Positions 6,522 through 10,289 of a DNA stretch of 10,289 nucleotides are shown here, piece by piece. This DNA is from Candidatus Profundicultor aquiphilus. Lineage in GTDB: Bacteria; Atribacterota; Atribacteria; Atribacterales; Caldatribacteriaceae. The DNA is taken from contig JABUEZ010000054.1 in the NCBI GenBank assembly GCA_013314795.1, positions 1-10,289 on the forward strand, in the 5' to 3' direction. The notes beneath the pieces are model-generated. The model saw nothing but the letters and a program-made list of their open reading frames with translations. It was not told where the DNA came from and made no database searches. The translations under genes and the position numbers were made by a program. Each line of letters opens with the position of its first letter. Within the stretch, counting starts at the first letter, position 1.

Positions 6522-7886
6522 TCACCCCTTATGCTTTTTCACTATGACACCAAGGATACGCTTGCTATTTTCCTGAACTCTTACCCTTTCGTCAAGTACA
6601 ACACCGGGTATCCAGATAATCTTCTCCTGATCACAGAGAAAAGGAACCCTCTCCCGCCATTCCCAGGCAAGACCACATTCTGCAAAAATCTCCTTCACTT
6701 TCTTTGCCTTTCCGTCCTTCCATATTCTATCGCCTTCACGAAAGTTTCGCACCACAAAAGGAGGAACACTCCGGTCAAAATCAAAAGTCACACACCATCC
6801 ATCTTTAGCCTTTGCTTCTTTTCCAAAATCGCCCTCTATAGAGAACCCAATCTCCTGCAAAACATTCTGACCAGGCAGGGCAATTGAAAATTCCCATCGA
6901 GGGGTCTTCGCCAGAGGAAGGTAAAGCGGAGAAGCATAAAGCCACCCTTCTTCCACCCATACCTGGAATTTCCCCGGCAGAACCATTTCACCCCTCTTTT
7001 TCTCTACCAGGTGGTCCACTGCTTTGAGATGGACTCTTCCGATATCCCAAAGGTTTCCCCTGGCCCGTCTGAGAAAGTCCCTGAGAACGGAAAGTCGTTT
7101 CTCCCCAGAAAAGAACAATAAGAAATCTAAAGGAATCCTGGCAATTTCCTTTTCCATTTCCCAGGGTAGATCAACTCCGGCCTCAGAAAGCACCATTTCC
7201 TCCTGGAGATTCAAAGAAAGACGGAGTAGCGCTTCCTTAAAACGGGGGTTAAGTTCCTCAAGGAGTGGCATCAGAACAAGACGAATCTGGTTACGAAAGA
7301 AGGAAACATCCCGATTCGAACTGTCTTCCACAAAAGGGACTCCTTTTTCCTGCAAAAATTCCAGAATTTCCCGTTTTGAAGAAGTCAGGAGGGGACGAAT
7401 AAATATGTCACTTTGCATCCTCATCCCCGAAAGACCTCTTAATCCGGTCCCCCGAATTAAATTCATGAGAATTGTCTCTGCCTGGTCATCCAAAGTATGT
7501 CCCAAGGCCACCCTGGAAGCACCCCACCTCTGTGCTCCTTCTCTCAGGGCCAAATACCGAGCTTTCCTCGCTGCTTCTTCCAGAGAAAGTTTCTCTTCAC
7601 GCTGCAGAGCTCGCACGTCTCTACGTTCTACAAAAATAGGGAGTTTCCTGGCTTGAGCAAAATCTCGACAAAATTTTTCATCTCTTTCTGCTTCTCCTCC
7701 CCGCAATCCATGATTCAGATGAAAAAGAGCGATCTCCAGCAAAAGTTCTTCTTTAAAGTGCAGGAAGATCTCGGTCAATGCCACTGAATCCGGACCACCA
7801 GAGAAGGCAATTAAAATCCTATCACCAGGGGATAGCAGGGAGTACTTCCGTACACAATCCAGAACCTTATCCTCTAAACGAGACAC
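6522..7886 (-). CDS. tilS: tRNA(Ile)-lysidine synthase TilS
   Basis: TilS attaches lysine to C34 of tRNA-Ile(CAU), changing its codon from AUG to AUA and its identity from Met to Ile. The protein has the N-type ATP-pyrophosphatase P-loop SGGPDS (29-34), the conserved GHTLDDQAETILMNLIRGTG (129-148) and the EDSSN..FFRN.IR segment (about 187-202). A substrate-binding middle region and a C-terminal domain extend to residue 454, typical of the longer TilS forms. The frame stays open further upstream into the tRNA-Met gene, but those 27 codons are tRNA sequence read as protein. The first reasonable start after the tRNA is the GTG at 7884-7886, giving a 454-residue protein. Its ribosome binding site is weak (AAAGG about 12 nt upstream). 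The gene begins 20 nt after the tRNA and is followed 4 nt later by hpt. Confidence 0.95.
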   Translation of the reverse strand: MSRLEDKVLDCVRKYSLLSPGDRILIAFSGGPDSVALTEIFLHFKEELLLEIALFHLNHGLRGGEAERDEKFCRDFAQARKLPIFVERRDVRALQREEKLSLEEAARKARYLALREGAQRWGASRVALGHTLDDQAETILMNLIRGTGLRGLSGMRMQSDIFIRPLLTSSKREILEFLQEKGVPFVEDSSNRDVSFFRNQIRLVLMPLLEELNPRFKEALLRLSLNLQEEMVLSEAGVDLPWEMEKEIARIPLDFLLFFSGEKRLSVLRDFLRRARGNLWDIGRVHLKAVDHLVEKKRGEMVLPGKFQVWVEEGWLYASPLYLPLAKTPRWEFSIALPGQNVLQEIGFSIEGDFGKEAKAKDGWCVTFDFDRSVPPFVVRNFREGDRIWKDGKAKKVKEIFAECGLAWEWRERVPFLCDQEKIIWIPGVVLDERVRVQENSKRILGVIVKKHKG

Positions 7887-7906
7887 GCTGCACTCAAAAC
7901 CTTTTC

Positions 7907-7982
7907 TGGTGGCGGTGCAGGGATTCGAACCCCGGCACTCCGGGTATGAGCCGGATGCTCTGACCATCTGAGCTACACCGCC
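7907..7982 (-). tRNA. tRNA-Met (anticodon CAU), probably the elongator
   Basis: The minus strand folds into a full 76-nt cloverleaf. The acceptor stem is GGCGGTG/CACCGCC, the D-stem GCTC/GAGC and the anticodon stem TCCGG/CCGGA, with loop CTCATAC (CAT at 34-36). The T-stem is CGGGG/CCCTG (one G-U) with a TTCGAAT loop, the discriminator is A, and CCA is encoded. A paired first base pair and the lack of three G-C pairs in the anticodon stem argue against initiator tRNA. A CAU anticodon could also be tRNA-Ile modified by TilS, but loop bases A37-C38 and close resemblance to Bacillus elongator tRNA-Met (GGCGGTGTAGCTCAG, TCATACCCG) favour Met. It lies 20 nt upstream of tilS on the same strand. Confidence 0.96.
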
Positions 7983-7994
7983 ACATTCACCCTA

Positions 7995-8022
7995 ATTATA
8001 ACGATTTTCCTGAAAAAGACAA
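7995..8022 (-). promoter_or_regulatory. Promoter of the tRNA-Met-tilS-hpt-ftsH operon
   Basis: On the minus strand TTGTCT (8017-8022) and a perfect TATAAT (7995-8000) are separated by 16 nt. The predicted start, near 7988, leaves about 5 nt before the tRNA, which is normal for a tRNA promoter. I found no other convincing promoter between the tRNA and tilS (only 20 nt), so this one probably serves the whole operon. Confidence 0.75.
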
Positions 8023-8042
8023 GAGAAATGTGAGCCTGTTGC

Positions 8043-8061
8043 ATCCTCCCTCAGGGCGGAT
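8043..8061. repeat. Imperfect palindrome upstream of the tRNA-Met/tilS promoter
   Basis: Arms ATCC-G-CCC and GGG-A-GGAT pair at seven of eight positions around a 3-nt centre. It lies about 20 nt upstream of the -35 box, centred near -64 relative to the predicted start. No U-run follows on the minus strand, so it is a poor intrinsic terminator for the helicase gene. It may be an operator, or chance. Confidence 0.3.
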
Positions 8062-8207
8062 ACTGGATAAGCCAATTTATAAAGAAAGAACGAGAAAATG
8101 TTCCTTTATGGCATTGGGCCAATTTCTCCTCAGACTTTCAACTTCAGAAAAGGCCCGTTCAATAGTCACCCTCTCAGGTATACTTCAGCATTGCCCTGTC
8201 CTCGGGG

Positions 8208-9821
8208 TCACCCTTCACCTGGAACGGATTTTTTCTCTTTTTGGTTTTCTCCAACTTGAGTAAGGATATCTACATGCCGCAAGGAAAGGATCCGGTCCAC
8301 TCGAAAGGTTCGTTCTTCTTTTCGAGTCATACAGAAAGCCCGCAGACCCAGGAACTCTTTTCCCTGGAAAGACATCATTCCCACTTCCAGGGGAATAATA
8401 ATCCGGCGAGTTTTTTCGTCGGTATTCTTGAGATAAACGATTTCCAGCGCCTGCCCTTTCTCCTGGGCTTTTTCAATAATCGCTTTCTTTTCCTCCAGCG
8501 AAACCATCGCCTCTGCCGCCTGGTACTGGTACTCGGTAAGAAAACGAACCACCGCTTTGTCCATAAGGATATGCCGTTTCAAAATAGGTTTTTGCAGAAC
8601 AATCCCTTCCAGAGTCCGACACCGGGAAAGGGCCACATAGATTTGACCGTGAGAAAAAGCTCCCCGACCCACGTCGATTATTACCCGCTCAAAAGTGAGC
8701 CCCTGACTTTTATGGATGGTGATAGCCCAGGAAAGCCGCAGGGGATACTGAGTGAAAGAACCAATACTCCGTGTGGCAATCCGGTTTTCCTCTTTATCAT
8801 AGTAAAATTCGAACATATCCCAGGTATATGGCCCCACTTCCACAACCTCACCATTCTCAAGTTCCAGCACCACCATTTCTTCGGTCCATTTCTTTTCAAA
8901 ATCCCTTACTCGACCGATGGTTCCGTTCACCCACCGTCCCAGCGAGTCATTATTGAGAAGCATCACCTGAGCACCCCTCTTGAGCCGTAACATCAAATCG
9001 GTGGGTAAATCGGCTTTGGAAAAATCTCCAGATAACGACCCTTCGTACACGACTTCTTTCCCCTTGAGTGTATAGAGTCGTTCTTCGTTGATTTTTCGAG
9101 CATCCTCATTGGTGGTGGTCAGATAAATCACAAATTCTCCCTTCCCCGGAAGATAATCGGGAATCACCCGTTCGTTTAAAAGCGCCAGGTCCTCCTCGCT
9201 AACAGTATTATTCCGAATCCGGTTTAAAATCCCAATAAACTGTTCATCGCTCTGGCGGTAGATCTTCTCCAGCTCCACAAAGGCCGGACACACCTCCCCA
9301 AAAGATCGAGCACTGAAAAAATAAGGGCTATCGTAGTATTCGCGAAAAAGGTCCTTTTCTCCAGACTTCACCACCGGGGGTAACTGGTATAAGTCCCCGA
9401 TAAACACCATCTGGATACCTCCAAAGGGTTCTCCGGGTCTTCTCCCAAATCGGCGCAGAAACATATCCACGCAGTCCAGCAGATCAGCCCGCACCATGGA
9501 AACCTCGTCGATGACGATGGTATCAAGGCTTTTATAAAGCTTAGGGTCTGAGGGTCGCATTGCCCCTACCGTATCCGGGGTGACATCAGGTCGAAAACGG
9601 AAGAAAGAATGGATGGTCTGTCCCCGAACATGAATGGCCGCCACTCCCGTAGGGGCAAGAACAGCAACGTTTTTCTTGGTATTCTCGCGAAAATAGGTCA
9701 GAAGAGTTGATTTTCCCGTCCCTGCCCGACCGGTGATAAAAACCGACTGACCGGTTTTTTCCATAATTTCGAGGGCTTTCAAAAATTCAGGGTTTAACTC
9801 AATATCCGTCGAAGCGGTCAT
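8208..9821 (-). CDS. Pif1/RecD-like SF1B DNA helicase with C-terminal WYL domain
   Basis: A 537-residue SF1B helicase, counted from the ATG at 9819-9821. Walker A is GRAGTGKS (31-38), followed by APTGVAA (57-63). Walker B is VIDEVSM (103-109), motif III GDLYQLPPV (142-150), motif V TIHKSQG (368-374) and motif VI GQIYVALSRCR (392-402). These are the Pif1 subgroup signatures; such 5'-to-3' helicases unwind G-quadruplexes, R-loops and stalled forks. Residues about 445-520 look like a WYL domain: EIVYLKN, RRIIIPLEV, LGLRAFC and a final RTFRVDRI. A Pif1-WYL protein from Thermotoga elfii has been studied, as I recall, with the WYL part acting as an accessory ssDNA-binding module, so the architecture is known though uncommon. 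The start is debatable. The ATG has no ribosome binding site but sits 3 nt from a predicted transcription start. A TTG at 9840-9842 has GGTGA 7 nt upstream and would add seven residues. Confidence 0.93.
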   Translation of the reverse strand: MTASTDIELNPEFLKALEIMEKTGQSVFITGRAGTGKSTLLTYFRENTKKNVAVLAPTGVAAIHVRGQTIHSFFRFRPDVTPDTVGAMRPSDPKLYKSLDTIVIDEVSMVRADLLDCVDMFLRRFGRRPGEPFGGIQMVFIGDLYQLPPVVKSGEKDLFREYYDSPYFFSARSFGEVCPAFVELEKIYRQSDEQFIGILNRIRNNTVSEEDLALLNERVIPDYLPGKGEFVIYLTTTNEDARKINEERLYTLKGKEVVYEGSLSGDFSKADLPTDLMLRLKRGAQVMLLNNDSLGRWVNGTIGRVRDFEKKWTEEMVVLELENGEVVEVGPYTWDMFEFYYDKEENRIATRSIGSFTQYPLRLSWAITIHKSQGLTFERVIIDVGRGAFSHGQIYVALSRCRTLEGIVLQKPILKRHILMDKAVVRFLTEYQYQAAEAMVSLEEKKAIIEKAQEKGQALEIVYLKNTDEKTRRIIIPLEVGMMSFQGKEFLGLRAFCMTRKEERTFRVDRILSLRHVDILTQVGENQKEKKSVPGEG

Positions 9822-9830
9822 GGCAGAGTC

Positions 9831-9839
9831 ATTATAACA
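9831..9839 (-). promoter_or_regulatory. Extended -10 promoter of the helicase gene
   Basis: The minus strand reads TGTTATAAT, a perfect TATAAT preceded by the TGn of extended -10 promoters. No acceptable -35 box is present at 16-18 nt. The predicted start is near 9824, giving a leader of about 3 nt before the ATG at 9821. If the TTG at 9842 is the true start, this motif lies inside the gene and is coincidental. Confidence 0.5.
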
Positions 9840-9986
9840 CAAAAACCTGTCACCATTCTTTTCTCAATGCCAATCCTCAAAGGTATGCTAATTAGCTTTG
9901 GAAAATATAGACCGAAAAAGCCATAACAAACTGTGATACCCGCAACCCTCGCTCACAGACCCAAAAATCCGTGGCAGAATGCGGGG

Positions 9987-10289
9987 TTATTGAAGGTATC
10001 GATCGATTTCTCGTAGCCAGTTCTCTCTTCCTTGAAGCTTCCTGGCTACGTGAGCCAAAACACCTGAAAAATAGACCTCTACGCCTCCTTTCCAAGATGG
10101 AGCAGGCCAAATAAGAATTGGGTTTGGCAAGTCCGGTGGAATAGCAAGCACAGGTTTCCCTGGACCAAAGTCCACTTCGTATATCGGAAACCGCGACAGA
10201 TTATTCACCTGAAATACGGTTGGCTTTCTCGAATACATCCCGGCAATATCGAATGGCACCACAGGCAACCGATACCACAGGGCGTTGAG
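9987..10289 (-). CDS. BAHD/PF02458-like acyltransferase, C-terminal part (partial)
   Basis: The frame is open from the right edge to the TAA at 9987-9989, giving the last 100 residues of a longer protein. The TTG at 10266-10268 is not a likely start because the frame continues upstream (LNALWYRLPVVPFD). The segment VNNLSRFPIYEVDFGPGKP followed by NPILIWPAP and GGVEVYFSG closely follows the C-terminal end of BAHD acyltransferases. In those enzymes 'SW.R.P.YE.DFGWGKP' is a structural signature and is followed by a hydrophobic strand and then 'G.E....L'. Here the motif is DFGPG, with Pro for Trp. BAHD enzymes use a HXXXD motif to move an acyl group from acyl-CoA to an alcohol or amine; that motif would lie outside the window. 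The family is best known from plants and fungi. A more distant condensation/CAT-like acyltransferase is the alternative. The helicase gene begins 165 nt downstream on the same strand. Confidence 0.7.
   Translation of the reverse strand, partial: LNALWYRLPVVPFDIAGMYSRKPTVFQVNNLSRFPIYEVDFGPGKPVLAIPPDLPNPILIWPAPSWKGGVEVYFSGVLAHVARKLQGRENWLREIDRYLQ

Noticed and set aside
7907..7982. Reading the CAU tRNA as tRNA-Ile2, the direct substrate of TilS
   Set aside because: The anticodon loop ends A37-C38 and the body closely resembles Bacillus elongator tRNA-Met, while known tRNA-Ile(CAU) usually has TCATAA. Isotype modelling could still overturn this.
8077..8184. A 35-codon minus-strand frame between the helicase and tRNA-Met, containing VTIERAFSEVESLRRNWP, which looks loosely like a transposase or integrase scrap
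   Set aside because: It has no good start codon or ribosome binding site, is very short, and I could not place it in any transposase family. No inverted repeats or target duplications flank it. A BLASTX search against ISfinder would decide.
8030..8263. Plus-strand frame of 77 codons
   Set aside because: It overlaps the end of the helicase gene and the tilS promoter region, has no ribosome binding site, and shows no recognisable domain.
9887..9896. Perfect 10-bp palindrome GCTAATTAGC between the acyltransferase and the helicase
   Set aside because: It is short and AT-rich, not followed by a T run, and not placed over the predicted promoter. It may be an operator, but chance is as likely.
9892..10110. 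Minus-strand frame of 72 codons overlapping the acyltransferase end
   Set aside because: It is a shadow in another frame of the BAHD-like coding region and has no recognisable features.

Overview
The window is a compact bacterial chromosome segment in which every recognisable gene lies on the minus strand, so it is best read from right to left. The gene content (SpoVS, HU, FtsH, TilS, Hpt, a Pif1-type helicase carrying a WYL domain, a TM1266-like regulator), the strong AGGAGG-type ribosome binding sites and the Lys/Glu/Arg/Val-rich proteins suggest a deep-branching, probably thermophilic and anaerobic bacterium, such as a member of the Atribacterota, Thermotogota or thermophilic Firmicutes. 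This placement is inference; there is no rRNA in the window to settle it.

Right end (about 8208-10289): the C-terminal 100 residues of an acyltransferase that resembles the BAHD/PF02458 family, cut by the window edge. It is followed by a complete Pif1/RecD-like helicase with a C-terminal WYL domain, whose best promoter (an extended -10) predicts an almost leaderless mRNA.

Centre (about 1658-8022): one long apparent operon. A promoter at 7995-8022 drives tRNA-Met(CAU), then tilS, hpt, ftsH, a hotdog thioesterase of the FlK type, a KtrA-like RCK protein, and a DUF89-Nudix fusion. Gaps between the protein genes run from an 11-nt overlap to 21 nt. The tilS-hpt-ftsH core is a familiar bacterial arrangement: tRNA lysidine modification, purine salvage and membrane proteolysis. 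The attached genes add acyl-CoA hydrolysis, K+ transport control and what looks like a two-domain metabolite 'house-cleaning' enzyme.

Left part (about 744-1632): a separate promoter, then a leader that can form a hairpin, then spoVS and the HU gene, closed by a clear intrinsic terminator. The -35 box of the tRNA-Arg(CCG) promoter sits in the tail of that terminator. After a 294-nt stretch without genes come a small ACT-like protein of the TM1266 (iron-only hydrogenase regulator) type and the first 62 codons of a Lon-like AAA+ protease, which runs off the left edge.

Most of the window is housekeeping. The parts most worth a second look are the DUF89-Nudix fusion, the bacterial BAHD-like acyltransferase tail, the tRNA-Met used as the leader of tilS, and the helicase start. 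No insertion sequence, CRISPR array, prophage or defence island was seen.
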